Under the pieces are notes generated by a model, which made no database searches, was not told the origin of the DNA, and worked only from the letters and a program-made list of their open reading frames with translations. From contig SDUX01000002.1 of the NCBI GenBank assembly GCA_008729055.1, forward strand, positions 5,049,874 through 5,113,873: a stretch of DNA of 64,000 nucleotides, given 5' to 3'. The translations under genes and the position numbers were made by a program. Below are positions 22,331-34,616 of the stretch, piece by piece. This stretch comes from Pyropia haitanensis (lineage: Eukaryota > Rhodophyta > Bangiophyceae > Bangiales > Bangiaceae). The number at the start of each line of letters is the position of its first letter. The stretch's first letter is position 1.

Positions 22331-24840
22331 TCACCCCCCCTCCCACGCGTCCAGCACTGACCGAGGAACCGCTCCACCCAGCCTGGCATGCGCTTCTGCC
22401 CGCAGCATGCTCCGCTCCCGCACCTCGGCCCGCTCCGCGTCGGCCACGGCGGCGAGCGCCGACGCCACCGCGTCCCCCAGGCGCCCCCCCCCCGCGCTCC
22501 CCGCCGCGCCGCCGGCCGCGCCGTCGCCCGCCTCGGCGATCGCCGCCACCGCGTCGGCGACAGCAGCGACGTCCACCCCGTCAAAGCGGCGCAGCACAGC
22601 CGCCGCGGCGGCGGCTACTCCCCCCAGCGCGGCGGTCAAGGCGGCGCCGCCGCCCGGGATGGCCAGCCCCGGCGGCACCGCCACCGCCGCCCGCGACCGG
22701 TCGAGGCGGGCGGCCAGCGCCGTCACCTGTGGCGCCGCCTGCCGTACGGCCGCGGCGGCGGCGGTGGCGGCGGGCGCCACCCCCACCGCCCACGCCGCCG
22801 CGTCGGCGGCCGTGTCGGCCGCATCGGCCGCCGCCTCCGCGGCGGCCGCGTCCGCCTCGGCGGCGGCAACGGCCGCGGCGAGGCGCGCCAGCTCCGTGCC
22901 GCGGCGGGCCGCGTCGGCTGCGGCCGCCGCCGCCGCGTCCGCGGCGAGCAGCGACCAGCAGGCGGTGGTGATGGCGTCGGCGCGGGCCGCCGCGGGGCTG
23001 CTGCTGGGGGGGGGGGGCGGGGGGGGGTGCCCCCACGGCCGCTGCCGGTGACGCGGGGAGCGGCGGCCACTGCCGCCGCTGGCGCCGCCGCGGCCCGTCG
23101 GGCAACGGCGGCCGCCGCCGACGCCGCCGCCGGCGCGGCGGTCACGGCAACCGACGGGGCGGCGAGAGCAGCACGCCGCGGCCGGCCTGCTGGGACCGCC
23201 GCAGCCGTGCCCTCGGCGGGCCGCGGTGGCCGCGGCGCGGCCGCCGCCCTCGCACGCGCCGCCGCCGCCACGGGCGCCACCGCCGGGGCGGTCCCCATCG
23301 ACGTGGCCGCCGCCGACGCGGCCGCCTCCGACGCCGACGCCGACCCCGTCCGCGCGTCACGCGCCTCCGCCGTCGGCGGCCGTGGTGCCGGGCGGACGCC
23401 CGGCCGCGGCCGCCCCCCGCCGGGTGGCGGCGCCGCGCCACCGCCACCGGCCCCGCCGCCAGCGGCCGCCACGGCCTCGCGTGGCCGACCGGCGGCCTGC
23501 CGCGGGCGGCCGCCGGGCGCCCCCGCACGGCCCGCCGCCGCCGCCGCCTGCCGTAACCTTGCGGGCGGCGGCACCGTGGGCGGCGGCGCCCGCCAGCCGG
23601 CCGTTGGTGCGGCGGTGCCCGCGGCGGGCCGTGACGACGCCGGCCGCACCGCCGCCGCCGGAGCGGGCCGTGGTGGCGCCGGCCGCACCACCGCCGTCGG
23701 AGCGAGCCGTGGTGGCGCCGGCCGTGCCACCGCCGGGGCGGGCCGTGGTGGCGGCGCCCGTGGTCGAGGCCGCCCCGTCGCTGCCGCCGCCGTCTTCGCC
23801 GTCGCCGTCCTCGTCGTCGCCGCCGCTGCCGCCGCCGCCGCCGCTGTCGTCGCCGCCGCTACCGCTGCCGACGGCCGAGCGCGCACCGCCGCTGCCGCCG
23901 CGGCCGCCGCCGGCGGACCAGCAGCTGCCTTGTGCCCCACTGCCCCGCACGCCTTGACTGGGCCGCCCCCGCGCGGTGGCGGCGGCGGCGGCCGTGGACG
24001 CCCCGCCCCCGCCCGCCCTCCCGGTGCGCCGGGCACCGCCCGTAGCGGCGGTCGTGGCGGCGAGCCCGCCGGGGGGAGGGCACCGCGGGGGGGATAGGGG
24101 CAGTGGGGGCGGCGGCGGTGGCGGAGGCGGAGTCGGACGCGGCGGCGGCGGCGGCGGCAGCGGAGGGCACACCCCCCGCTTGTGGCCGTGGTCGCGCGGG
24201 GGGAGGACGGCCGCCCGCACCGGGGGGGGGGGGGCGCCACCGGCTGGGGGACGACGCCGCCTGGGAGCCGCCGGCGGTGGTGGTGGTGGCCGCGGCCGCA
24301 GCGCTCGTACGCGCGGTACAGGTGGTGGCGACCGACGGGGGAGGGGGGGAGGCGCCGGCCGCCGTCGCGGCGCGGGGCGGGGATGGCCGCTGCCTGCGAG
24401 TGGCGGGTGGCGGCGGTGAGCGGCGGGCAGCGGCCGCCGCAACGGGGGCAGAAGGGGCGGTGACGGGGGCGGCCGTGGCGGCCGACGGCGCGGCGACAGC
24501 GGCGGATGGGGAGCGGGTGGCGGCCACGTCGGCCGCCACCGACGTGGCGGCCGTGACGCCGCCGCCGCCGCCGTCGGTGCCCCCCCCCCCCCGCCCCCCC
24601 CGGTCGACGGCACCCCCGCCTGCGAGTGGCTCGACGAGAGGGTGGAGGTGGAGGGCGTTGCCGCGCGGGTTCCGACGGGGGTGGCCGGCGGCGGCTCGTC
24701 TGGCTGCCCCCCCTCCACCCCTCCACGCTCTGCGGCGCGGGGGGGTCGGGGCGAGCGGGGGAGTCGCCGTCGGCGGCAGCGGGCGTTGGTGGGCTAAATT
24801 GTAGCCGCTTGGTGACCGTCGCAGGGGGGGCGGGCGTCAT
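22331..24840 (-). CDS. hypothetical disordered/coiled-coil protein
   Basis: Minus-strand gene of at least two exons. It begins MTPAPPATVTKRLQFSPPTP (CDK-like S/T-P sites), continues through a Ser/Thr/Pro-rich part (EPPPATPVGTRAATPSTSTL) and a long Ala/Pro/Arg stretch, changing frame at G runs near 24710, 24590 and 24220. A poly-pyrimidine CAG acceptor near 22998 starts the last exon, which encodes a helical region of about 210 residues (TTACWSLLAADAA..., GTELARLAAAVAAAEADAAAAEA, VRQAAPQVTALAARLDRSRA, VLRRFDGVDVAAVADAVAAIAEAG) ending in LGGAVPRSVLDAWEGG-stop. The shape, a basic disordered head plus helical tail, resembles microtubule- or chromatin-associated adaptors, but no family is recognised. 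Confidence 0.4.
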
Positions 24841-25787
24841 AATGCCCGGCGGAAGAGAGAGGGAAGAGGGGGGCGGAGGGTGGGGGGAGGGCCCGAGCCC
24901 TCACGCCGGTCGGCGTTGCCGCTGCCGGGGGGGGGGAAGGATGAACCGGGACTCCGGACGGAAAGGGGCAAAGGGGCGGGGGGCTGGACCACCGCGATGA
25001 CGCGGTGGCCAGAGGGACGGGGACGGGGACGGGGACGGCGACGGGGACCGGGACGGGGGCGGCGACGGGGGCGGGTCGGGAACGGAGGGCGCCGACGCGC
25101 ACGGAGTTCAGGGTGGGCGACTGCGCGCGCGCGCGCGTCGATGCCGCCGTTCAAACATTTGAATGCGGGCCGAGGGCGCGCGCTCGGCACGAGCCGTGGC
25201 AGGCGCCCACCCAGCAAGCACCGTTTACAGTACAGATGCCCCGGCGGCCGCGGCGCGGTTGGCGGCGATTCGTGCCGTGCGTACGTGGGTGATGGCGGGG
25301 GAGGGGGTGCCCACGGCGGCGGCGGCAGCGGCGGCGGCGGTGGCGACGATGGCGGGGTGGTGGTCGTGGTCGCCGCCGGCGTGCCAACGCCGTGCCGCCA
25401 GCGTCCGTGACGCGCCCCACCATCAACACTGGCGGTGTGCGTGTCGGTGGTGGACTGATGCGGGCGCGGCGGCCCCGCCGGTTGTGCCGAGCGGGATTGT
25501 GTGGTGTGTCGTACGTGCGCACCTTGCGAAGAGACGGGTGAGGGGTGAGCGGGCCTTGGGGGATGAGTGTGAGGGCCCGGCGGCCCTAGGCGCTGGCCTT
25601 CGGAGCTGGCTGAGCCGGCCACAGCGCAGTGGGGCACGCCAGAACGGCGCGGGCACTTTTTTCACAAGCGTGGCGTACGCATTTATGGTACAGGCAGCAG
25701 CGCGGGGGCGGCGCGCCAGCGGCGCTATGCCACGCTGGCCAACAGGGCACCCCACAGACGGGGACTTCCCCTCCGCACGCGGGCGCC
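24841..25787. other. no gene recognised
   Basis: Holds GGGGAC-type tandem repeats (about 25015-25080) and a long GGC/GGT-rich stretch. Open frames on both strands read as RG- or GR-repeat products with no family resemblance. The right part is the 3' flank of the alpha-amylase gene. Confidence 0.4.
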
Positions 25788-27568
25788 TCACACCTGCAGC
25801 CACGCCGAGACGGAGCCACCCGCGCACGAAAAGTCCGCCCACCCCCCCCCGTCGGTCGTCACCTCCCCCTTGACGTGGCCGAGGGCGTCGACAAAGCGGG
25901 CGCCGCCGCCCGCGGCGACGCGCATGCGACGGGCGCCGCCCGGGCCGCTCGACAGCACCACCGCGAGGGCCTTGCCGCGGCCCGCGCGCGTCCACCCGAT
26001 GAGCTGCCGCGAGCCGCCGCCGAAAAAGTCCACCTCCTCCCCGTACGCGTGGTCCCGCCTCAGGCGCAGCAGCACATCGATCACCTGCCGGTGGGAGGGC
26101 AGTGTGATGACCTGCTGCGTCGCGCCGTTGCGGGTGATGCCGCCGTAGTAGTCGGCGTGGAAGACGGCCGGGTAGCCGCCGCGGCGGAGGAGGACGAGCG
26201 CGTACGCGAGGGGCTTGAACCAGTCCGCGACGGGCGAGGCGAGGCCGTGGAAGAGCAGCGTGTCGTGGTTGTCCACAAACGTGACCGCCAGGGTGGGCGT
26301 CGTCGCGACGAGGGTGCCCTCAAAGATGCGCGTCATGTCGTACGCGTTGCCGTTGAGCGACGCCTCGTGCATGTGGTAGTGCAGCGGCACGTCCATGAGC
26401 GACATGCTGCCAGCCGTATTGTTGATGTACGCCTGCAAGGCGTGGGGGAGGGGGAAGCGCGTGGTGCACCATCAAAGAGCGACACAGAGGTGAATAGGTC
26501 ATGTGCGAATAGACACCCAGAGCAGAGGCGGGTGAGCGGGAACGGTTAGAAAATAAGCAAAACCGGCAGTGGCGGGTTGGACCGAGAGTAAGGGAAAGAG
26601 CAAGAGCCTCTCCGACAAAGCCACACGGCGTCGCACCCCGCTGCATAGCATCAGCAGCCCCCACCGCCCAATGCACCAGCACACCCACCACGTACCTGCA
26701 GCGACTGCACGTTGTTTTCCCAGTACTCGCCCACCGCAAACGCGTCGGGCCGCACCTCCCGCACCGCCGGCAGCCACGAGTCCCGGAAGAACCGCGCGTC
26801 CATGTGCTTCACCGCGTCCAGGCGGGCGCCGTCGAAGCCGACCGTCCGGAACAGCCAGCGCCCCCAGTCGGCCAGCTCCCGCCGCACCCACTCCGCGTCC
26901 GTGTCCGTGTCGGCGCCGAGCAAGTAGTCATAGTTGCCGCGCTCCAGGCTCGTGTACTTGTCAAAGCTCTTCCCCTCGAGGAGGTACACCGTGCCGCCGG
27001 CGCCGCCCAGGTTGGCGTCATAGTCCACCGCGTCAAACGAGCCACGGTCCCACTCGTAGGCCGAGTACTTGCCACGCCGCCCGGGGAAGGTGAAGCGCGT
27101 GTATGCGCGGATGCGGCGCGGCGGCCCAGACGGCTTGGACCGGTCGTTGGCGGCGTACGGGGTGGCCGTCACCTCCTCCGTGCCGTCCGCGCCAACCCGG
27201 TGGTTGAGCACCACGTCCGCGTAGACCTGGACGCCCGCGTCGTGGGCGGCCGAGACGGCGGACACCAGCTCCGCCTTGGTGCCGTACTTGGTCCGCACGG
27301 AGCCCTTTTGGTCAAACTCGCCCAGGTCGTACGTGTCGTACACACCATAGCCAACGTCCGCGGCGCCGGCGTCACCCTTGTACGGCGGCGGCAGCCAGAC
27401 GGCGGTGACGCCCGCGGCGGCCAGGTCCACCGCGTCCACCGCCAGCTGCCGCCACAGCCCGCCGTCCGCGGGGAGGTCCCAGTAAAAGTACTGGAAGAGG
27501 ACGCCGTTCCCTTCGGCCACCTGCGCAGCCCGGGCGGTCGTGTTGCCCTGGTCCGCCGCCGACGCCAT
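25788..27568 (-). CDS. alpha-amylase (GH13, liquefying-type)
   Basis: Hydrolyses internal alpha-1,4 bonds of starch or glycogen. Two exons (27568-26696 and 26432-25788) join exactly in phase through a GTACGT donor and TTGCAG acceptor to give 505 aa. The four GH13 regions are all present: DVVLNH (118-123), GARLDAVKH with nucleophile Asp251, VGEYW with acid/base Glu281, and FVDNHDT with stabilising Asp348. The N-terminal FQYFYWDLPADGGLW and the W/L-rich start match bacterial-type and plant/algal intracellular amylases (GH13_5-like) rather than secreted animal enzymes. A C-terminal beta domain ends in SVSAWLQV. No signal peptide is visible, so a cytosolic role is likely; in red algae starch is cytosolic, which would fit, but localisation is inference. 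ATG 27568 is the first in-frame Met before the catalytic domain. Confidence 0.93.
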
Positions 27569-29295
27569 GGCCGCGACGCGGGGGGCGTCGGCGGAAGGGG
27601 CGGGGGGGGGGGAGGGTGGGGCGGCGCGGGCGGCAGCAGCCGGGACAAGCGGACGGGAGGCACGAGCGCGGCGGGGGTGGCAGCCGCGCGGGGGGGGGAG
27701 CGAGCGGGCGAGCCGTCCCGCCGCCGGCGGGGGCGGCTGCTTAAGTGGGCGCCCCGGCGCGGCCGCCGGCGCCCCCGCAAGACGTCATCCCTACGAGCGC
27801 ACCACCCACACCCCCCCCCCCCCCCCCGCGGGCCATCCCACAAACGGGCCGCTGCCGCCCGGGCCGCCGAGCCGCCGCCCCCCCGGCCGCCACCGCCACC
27901 GCCACACCCCGCCCCGCGGGGCGGCCGCTGTGGCAGCGTGGCCGCCCCCACCCGCCGCCGCGCCCGCCGGCGGCCGCCACGCTTCGGTCTCCCCGCGGCG
28001 GCGGCGCGGACACGCCGCCGCCGCCGCCGCCGCCGGGAGACACACCGCAGCACGGTGGGGGGCGGTGGCGGGGTCTCGCGAGGTGTGCCGTCCCCCGCCC
28101 CCCCCCCCCCTCGCCCGCCCGCTCCCGCTTCCCGCAGGTCCAGACGCCCCGCCGCCACGCATCGCTGTGCCAGCGCACACAGCCGACAGCGGGTGGGGCG
28201 GGGGGCAAGGGGCGCGCCGCCGCCGTGGCCCTCCCGAGCCAAGCTGTCACCGGCGAGGCCGGCGGACACCGCCGCCGAGGACCCGCAAGCGCATCATCCC
28301 GCGACGGGGGGATCGAATCAACGGGCGGCGGCGGTGGCGCCGCGCTGGGGGCGGGGAGAGAGGAGGCTCGGCGTCGAGCCTTGGGGGGGGTGCCGCACCG
28401 CGTGGGCCTGCAGACGGGCACGACGAGCAGGGGGGGGAGGTGGGCGGCTCCTGGCAAGCCCCCTCGCGGCGGCGGCTGGGCGATCCCGCCACCGGCGGCC
28501 CCCCCGCTTGGTGGACCGGATCCAGGCGCGCGCTTCGACAGCCCGCCCAGACACGCCCCACGCAGACGCCGCGGGCCGTCGTCGTCCAGAGGGGTGACGG
28601 TCCGCGGCCGCGGTCGCTGTCACCGCCCGGCGCTCATCGCCGGCCAGCGGGACCACCCCAGCGCGCCACCCCGCCGCCTCGGCCGTCGCACCGGTGACGC
28701 GGCGCGGCGGCGCCAGCCTGCCGCCCCGCCCCGCCCGCCGTGCGCGCCGCCTCCGCCACAGGCGGGGGGGCGCCGGCGGGCGGCAGCCCGCGGGCGCCGT
28801 GGCCGCGCGTGTCGGCGTTGGCGGGCGGTGGACCGGGCCGGGAGCGCGGTGCGGCGGGGCCGCCCCGCGTAGGCGGGTGGCAGCCCGCCCGTGTCAACCT
28901 TGGACGGACGCCACCGGCGCGGCGCGTGTAGCCCCAGACGGCACCGCGGGGCGGCGGGCGGGCCCGTGACGCGCCAGCCGACGCCGGCGGGACAGAGAGG
29001 CGGGTCGGCGTCGGTCGGGGCAAGGTCGAGGAAATTTACACACTGCAGGGGGCCACGCAGGGACCGCGGCGCCAGGCCATGGCGCAAAGGCGCCGCCGAC
29101 AGCGCGTCGCAACGCCCCCCCCCCCTCCTCCCCACACCGCCCTCCCCACCAGCTTCAGCGCGAGGACGCAGACACGGCAAACAGGGTGGGAGAGTGGAGC
29201 AAGCGATGCAGCCAGCGCACGCAGCGGAGTAGTGCCAAAAAAAAAAAGGGGGAGGTCGACGAGAGCAGCTGACGGCCGCGGCGCGGCGACCGACT
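27569..29295. other. intergenic region between ARP4 and alpha-amylase
   Basis: No gene recognised on either strand. Open frames are Arg/Pro/Gly products of GC triplets. The left part should hold the amylase promoter and 5' UTR, the right part the ARP4 3' UTR, including A11 at about 29237-29247. Confidence 0.4.
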
Positions 29296-32276
29296 CTACG
29301 GGCCGGTGCGGTGCAGGAACGCCGGTCCATGCTGCGTGCGAGCAAGAGCCGGTCCGACAGGCCACGCACACCCAGGCGGCATCGCGAGCGCCCAAGGAAG
29401 GGAGACACCGCGCGGAGGGTTCAAGACCAAACGCAGCAGGACAACAAGACAGAGCAGAGCGCACCGGGCGTGGTCAACGTGAACGGCGTTAGTGGCTGTG
29501 TGAGCCGCAGACTTCCCCAGCCGCTGGTTGCAGCGCCGACCGTGGTGCGTTCGCGTCGCACACCGGTCTCCCCTGTCCGTATGGCCCTGCAACGGGGAGC
29601 GCTGCCGCCACGCGGCGGCAGGGGCACATGCCCAACACAGCGCGCACACGCCGTCCGCCCAGCAGCACAGCCGCCAACGTACCTCTTCATAGTCCGCCTT
29701 GGACACCCACATGCGCTGAAAGTCAGTAAACGTGGCGAGGATGCTCCCCCCCGTCCACGTGCAAAAGCGCCGCTCCGGAACGCCCGACGCGGCCAGCACC
29801 CGCGCCCGAAAGTGGTGGCCCATCAGCTCCCCGCTGAGGCGCTCAAAGAGGCCGCCCAGGTTGCTCGTCCCGCCCGTCAGGCAGATGCCCGCCCACAGGT
29901 CCTTGTGCGTCGACTGGTCGGCCGAGCGGAGCGCGTCGAGGACGAGGCCGCTGAGGCCCGCCGACGAGCCCGTCGCCGCCGACCCGTACGCCGCCGTGTG
30001 CGCCGCCGACGCGGCGGGCGCCGCAAACGAAATGCCCGCCGCGGCGGCCAGCGCCGCCCGCGGTGGGGGCGTGTGGGGGAGGCGGCCAAAGAGGGCGCCC
30101 GCGGCGGCAAACTGGCGAGGCCCGCCCAGGTCCACCACGTTCCCGTCGGGGAGGGTGAAGCGGACGTCCGACTCGCCGTCCGAGTCGTCCCCGTCGCCGC
30201 CGACCGCGCCGGGGCCGCCCGCAGCGGCCGCCGCCGTCGCCTTGGCCGTCGCCGCCGCCGCCGCGCTCAGCGGCTCCTCCACCCGGCAGAGGGCCTCCTT
30301 GATGGACTCGACCAGCCGGAGCCGCGCAAACGCGCCGTACGACGGCGTCGTGCCGGGAAAGGACAGCTCCTTGACGGGGGGGGGAAGCCGCGCCAGCCGC
30401 CGCGCAAGGGCGGCCGACGAGGCCGACGGCCGCCGCGCGGCGGCCGCCGTCGCCGCCGCCGACGCCGCGGCGGCGGTCGCGGCGGTGGCCGCCGCGGCGC
30501 CAGCCGCCCCCCCCAGCGCACCCCCGTTGGACCCCGCCCCCGACACGGGGGTGATTTCGTCGCCCGCCTCGGCCGCCCGCTCCGCGGCCGCCGCCGCGGT
30601 GGCCGTCGACGCCGCCGTCGCGGCCGCCGCCTCGGCCGCCTCGGCCAGGGCGGTGGCCTCGACCGCCGCGTCCGCCTCGGCAATGGCGCGCTGCTGGTCC
30701 CGCGCCGCCGCCGCCGCCTCCCCCACCAGCCGCCGGTATGACCACAGCGGGCGGAGCGGGATCTTGGCCTCGTTGGTCACCTGCGCGGCGACCGCTTCGG
30801 AGAGGCTCCGCCCCGCCACGCGGGTGCGGAGGACAAGCGACCGCGCGACGGTGCCGTCCAGGACGGGCGCCGCCGTCGTTGTTGCGTCGCCCACGTCCAG
30901 CACCACCCCCGTGTGGCGGCCATTGGCATACGCGGCGAGGACAACCGCGGGGGAGATGGCCAGCGCGGGGGCGCGGTGCGTCTCAAACAGCAACTCCCCG
31001 ATTCTCTCCCGCTGCCGGATGCACGCGTGCGTCGGCTCGGCGTACATGACCGCGTAGTCCTCCGAGGCGGCCTGCACGCCAGTGCTGTACGCGTGCGCCA
31101 AGAGGCCCTCGTACGCTTCCCAGTTGGCGACCAGGCCGTCGGCATCAAAGGCGGGCGTCACGTCCATCTCGTCGCGCCGAATCCCCAGCGCCTGGTCCCC
31201 GACCACGATGCTCCGCTTGGCGGGCGGCCCGCCCCCACCATTGGCAACTCCAGCAGACGCTGCCCAAAAGGATTTAGACGGGGAAGGGTAGACGAGTCTC
31301 GATGACATACAACAGCAAACACGCCAGCAAGAAAGAGGGGCGAAAATGACCAGGCACAGTAACAAAACAGCAGCCGAGAATCACGAGGTGAGCAGGCCGC
31401 ACAGCACGTACCAGTATAGGGGATGCAGCCATGTCGACGCGAAACTGGACAGTACAGAGCGGAGGACAGAGGGACCGCATACACGCCAAAAAATAAAGAA
31501 AAACAGATGGGGCGGACAGACCAGATGACCCCCAGCCGTGACCCCCACACGTACAAAAAGTCCCGACATTGGACGAGTACAGCGAGTGCGGCAGGTCTTC
31601 CCCGGCGTATCCCTGCGCGGGTCGCCGTCGCGGCACAAGCGGGGCCAGACAGGGGCACAACGCGTGCGGGAGTAGCAAGCGAGACGCGCGTCAGCAGCGG
31701 CGTCGTCGGGGTCCCCTCCACCGTAGCACCTCGGCGCAGTAGCGCAGCCCCAGAGCCGCACTGGCCGGCGGCGGGGGCGCCCTCCCCGTACGCCGAGCCC
31801 CACCCCTCCCCCCCTCCCGCCGACACCGCGTCGCCCACCCGTCCAGGCACATCCCCGCGCACCTGACCAGGGACGCCCACGCCCCCCCAGCCTACCCACC
31901 CCCCTCCCCTCCTCCCTCCCCCAGCACAAGTGGCCAGCCGCAGGCACCCGCCGCCAACGCTGCCGCCACCCCCGCGACGGGGGGGTGAACCGCCAACCCG
32001 CGCACCATCCCACGCGCCGCACCGACCCCCTCCCACCCACCCCTCCCTGCCCCCTCCGCCATCCTCGCTCGCGTAGCGACGTTCATGCCTGCACCCCCCC
32101 CCCACCGTACGCCCCCGCCCCCACCCAGACAGGAAAAACAAGAAAAAATAAAAAGGCGGAGGGGGGCCCGTCCCCGCAAGCCGCGCCAGAGGAACGCCGC
32201 AGCAACGTACGACCTTGCAGGTGTGGGAGCCAAAGTCAAATACCACCGACGGGACGGTGCCGTCGACTTGGAACAT
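29296..32276 (-). CDS. actin-related protein 4 (ARP4/BAF53/ACTL6-like)
   Basis: A nuclear actin-related protein that, with actin, forms a module of chromatin remodelling and histone-acetylation complexes (SWI/SNF, INO80, SWR1, NuA4). Four exons can be placed to the base: 32276-32211, 31612-31555, 31259-29683 and 29331-29296, giving 578 aa. Exon 1 encodes FDFGSHTCKV, exon 2 GYAGEDLPHSLYSSNVG, and exon 3 the DEMDVTPAFDADGLV, YAEPTHACIRQRERIGELLFE and ANGRHTGVVLDVG stretches typical of ARP4. The 36-base last exon ends HGPAFLHRTGP, aligning with the actin terminus. A roughly 150-residue Ala-rich insertion, partly Glu/Arg-containing (RAIAEADAAVEATAL), interrupts the middle, so the protein exceeds the usual ~430-490 aa. 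ARP4 identity rests on these segments rather than on general actin resemblance. Each exon join keeps the actin alignment. Confidence 0.9.
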
Positions 32277-32820
32277 GGCGACGCGGCGCGGGCGTCGCCC
32301 GCGGCGCGCGGCGCGCGCGCGACCGCGCCCGCGCAGGGCACGGCGGCAGCGGCGGGGGCGGCGGCCGCGGCCAGGCAGGGCGGGCGGGCGCGAAGTCGGC
32401 GGGCGGCGAGCGGGCAGCGCGCGCCAAGACACGGGTGGGATCCGATGACCGAGCGGACGGTCTCAAGGTGGGACTCAAGAGGGAGGATGGTCAGGGGGGG
32501 GGGCCTCTTTGTCAATTGATGGCCTCAGTCTGCGTCGCAATCGATCGCCCGTGTATTGACGACACACAATGGGCTTTCACTGTGCTCGTGCGAACGGGCG
32601 CATCCCGCATTCATCGCGTTTTCGTCCGGTGCTCCAGCCGCTACGCCGGTCTTGGGAGTGGCCGTCGACGGACGCGCTTGTTCCCTGACCGAGGCGTCTT
32701 CCCCCTGCTAGCCTTTTGTCTGGCGACAACTGCCCTGGCCACCATCTCTGGTGTGTGGCTGTCCCGGTTCACGACGCTTCCCCCCTCCCCCCCCCCTCCC
32801 CCATCGACACCGTGGCGGGC

Positions 32821-33788
32821 ATGGACAAGCCCGCTGCCGGCCCGCACCCCGGCGACCTCACCCTCACCGACCTCCCCGACGACCTCCTCCAGCGCATCGT
32901 CGGCGAGCTGTGGAAGGCACGCACCGTGCGCGGCACGCGCGTCGTCTCGCGGTCGCCCTCGTGGGCCGCCGCCGCGCTGTCCTGCCGCGCCCTCCGCGAC
33001 GCCGCCTACGCCGCCGTCACCGCCGTCGCCGTCACGTTTGACGCGCGCAAGTGCCGCTGCGGCGACCGCGGCACCGTCGACGCGGACGCACACCTGGCGT
33101 CGGTGGTAGGCTTCCTCCGCCGCGCGCCCAACGTGCGGGAGGTGCTGCTGGGCGACCCCATCTTCCCGCCCGACTTTGCGTTTTTCCGCGCCTTCCTCCC
33201 GACGCTGCCGACGCTGCGGCTGGGCTCGCTGCGGGGGGTGTCGACCAAGCTCGCGGCGGGGCTGCTCACACTGCCGGCGCTGAGCGCCGCCCCGCTGGGC
33301 ACCCTCGAGGTGGTCGTCTACCCGTTTGACGAGGCCGCCCTGGACGACCTCGGCGCGCTCCTCGGCCGCCTCTCCGCCCTCCCCTCCATCCGCGTCTTGA
33401 CGCTCACCGTCCGGTGTGTGGTGTTTCGGGAGCCGGGGCCGCTGCCGGCGCTGCTGGCCGCGACGCCGCCCTGGGCCGCCCTCCGCTCGCTGACCGTCTG
33501 GGGGGTGGCCGACGCGGAGACGGTCGACGCGGTCGGCCGCGCCTTCCCCGCCCTCGCCTCCCTATCGCTGCCCATGGTGTGGCCGCACACGGCGCTGGCG
33601 GCGCTCGCCGCGCCGGCGGTGCTGCCGGCGCTGCGGCGGGTGGATGTGAACTTGGGCGTTGGTGGGCGGGGGGGGGGGGGGAGAACCGCAACTCCCCCGC
33701 CCACGTGGCCGCGCGAGCGGCGGTGGCGGCGTGGCTGGGCGAGCGCCACCTCACCTCCCTGACCGTGCGGTCGGACCTGTACTTGTAG
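32821..33788 (+). CDS. F-box protein with LRR-like repeats
   Basis: Probable substrate adaptor of an SCF ubiquitin ligase. The start ATG (32821) is followed by the F-box LTLTDLPDDLLQRIVGEL, a Cys pair (KCRCGD), then degenerate Leu-rich repeats (FLPTLPTLRLGSLRG, LSALPSIRVLTLTV, PPWAALRSLTVWGV, FPALASLSLPMV). About 280 residues lie in one frame. At a G14 run near 33668-33681 the frame must shift by one, after which HVAARAAVAAWLGERHLTSLTVRSDLYL-stop completes the last repeat. The shift direction equals one missing G. F-box plus LRR organisation is common (FBXL type); the target cannot be predicted. Confidence 0.7.
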
Positions 33789-34616
33789 GGGCCGGCGGGC
33801 GGGAGGCGCCGCGGCAGCGGGCGGACGGTGCGGTCGGAATTGTACCTGCAACGGCCGGCGAGGGGGGGGGGGGCGGCGCGGCGCCGTGTCAGGGAGCCAA
33901 GGCGGGGAGCGGGGAAGTGCCCCCTCCCGCATCCATTGTGGATCCCAGGCAGGAATCAGGGCGGCGGTGGCTGGGTGACATGGGCGGGACGGGTGGCTGG
34001 CGCAGCCCACCGCCCGCGCCGTGACTGGTGGGCACCCACGCCGTGGCGTCCCGGCGCGCCGCCGCCGTGCGGTTCCGGCCGCGGTGCGCCGGGGCGGGGG
34101 GTCGGTCGCCCCTTCCCGACGCCGCGGCGGCGCGGCGGCCGCCGCCACCTCGTCCACCGCGACGGCTCGCCCGTGTGGGAAACAGGCGGGGGGGGTTGCT
34201 CCGAGGACCCGCGCCGAGGTGATGATTCCGCCACCGCGCCGCTGGCAGCGGCGGCCGCCTCGCGTAGGCGTAGCAAGCCCCTGCCAGGCGCGGCGCCGCC
34301 GCGCGGGGGTGCCGCGAGGGTGGCTCTGGACAGTGGGGGGGGGCGGGCGCCGCCGCCTGGTCGCGGCGGCCGCCCGCCGGCCGGACGTGGCCGGCCCGCC
34401 CACCCTCGGGCACCCTCGGGCGCCCTCGCAGGCGCATCGTCTGCAATTTAATTAAACGGTGGACTTGGAACAAGGACGACGGTTGTCACGTCTGGACGGC
34501 GGCGGCCCGCAACGTTGTTCCGTTGTTGCCATGACCGCCGCCGCCCCACCACCGTCCGCTGCCTCCCCGCTCTCCGTCCGCTCCCGCGCCACCCCCTGTC
34601 CGCTGCCGGCGCGGGC
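33789..34616. other. intergenic region between the F-box and PRCC-like genes
   Basis: Directly after the F-box stop codon, the sequence ACGGTGCGGTCGGAATTGTA (33824 on) repeats the coding end GACCGTGCGGTCGGACCTGTA about 60 bp earlier, so the last codons are duplicated without being translated in frame. The rest has no recognisable gene. An AATTTAATTAAAC AT patch lies at about 34444-34456. Confidence 0.5.

Noticed and set aside
24880..25410. Plus-strand RG-repeat ORF resembling an RNA-binding tail
   Set aside because: The RG pattern follows from GGGGAC tandem repeats; no RRM, KH or other domain accompanies it.
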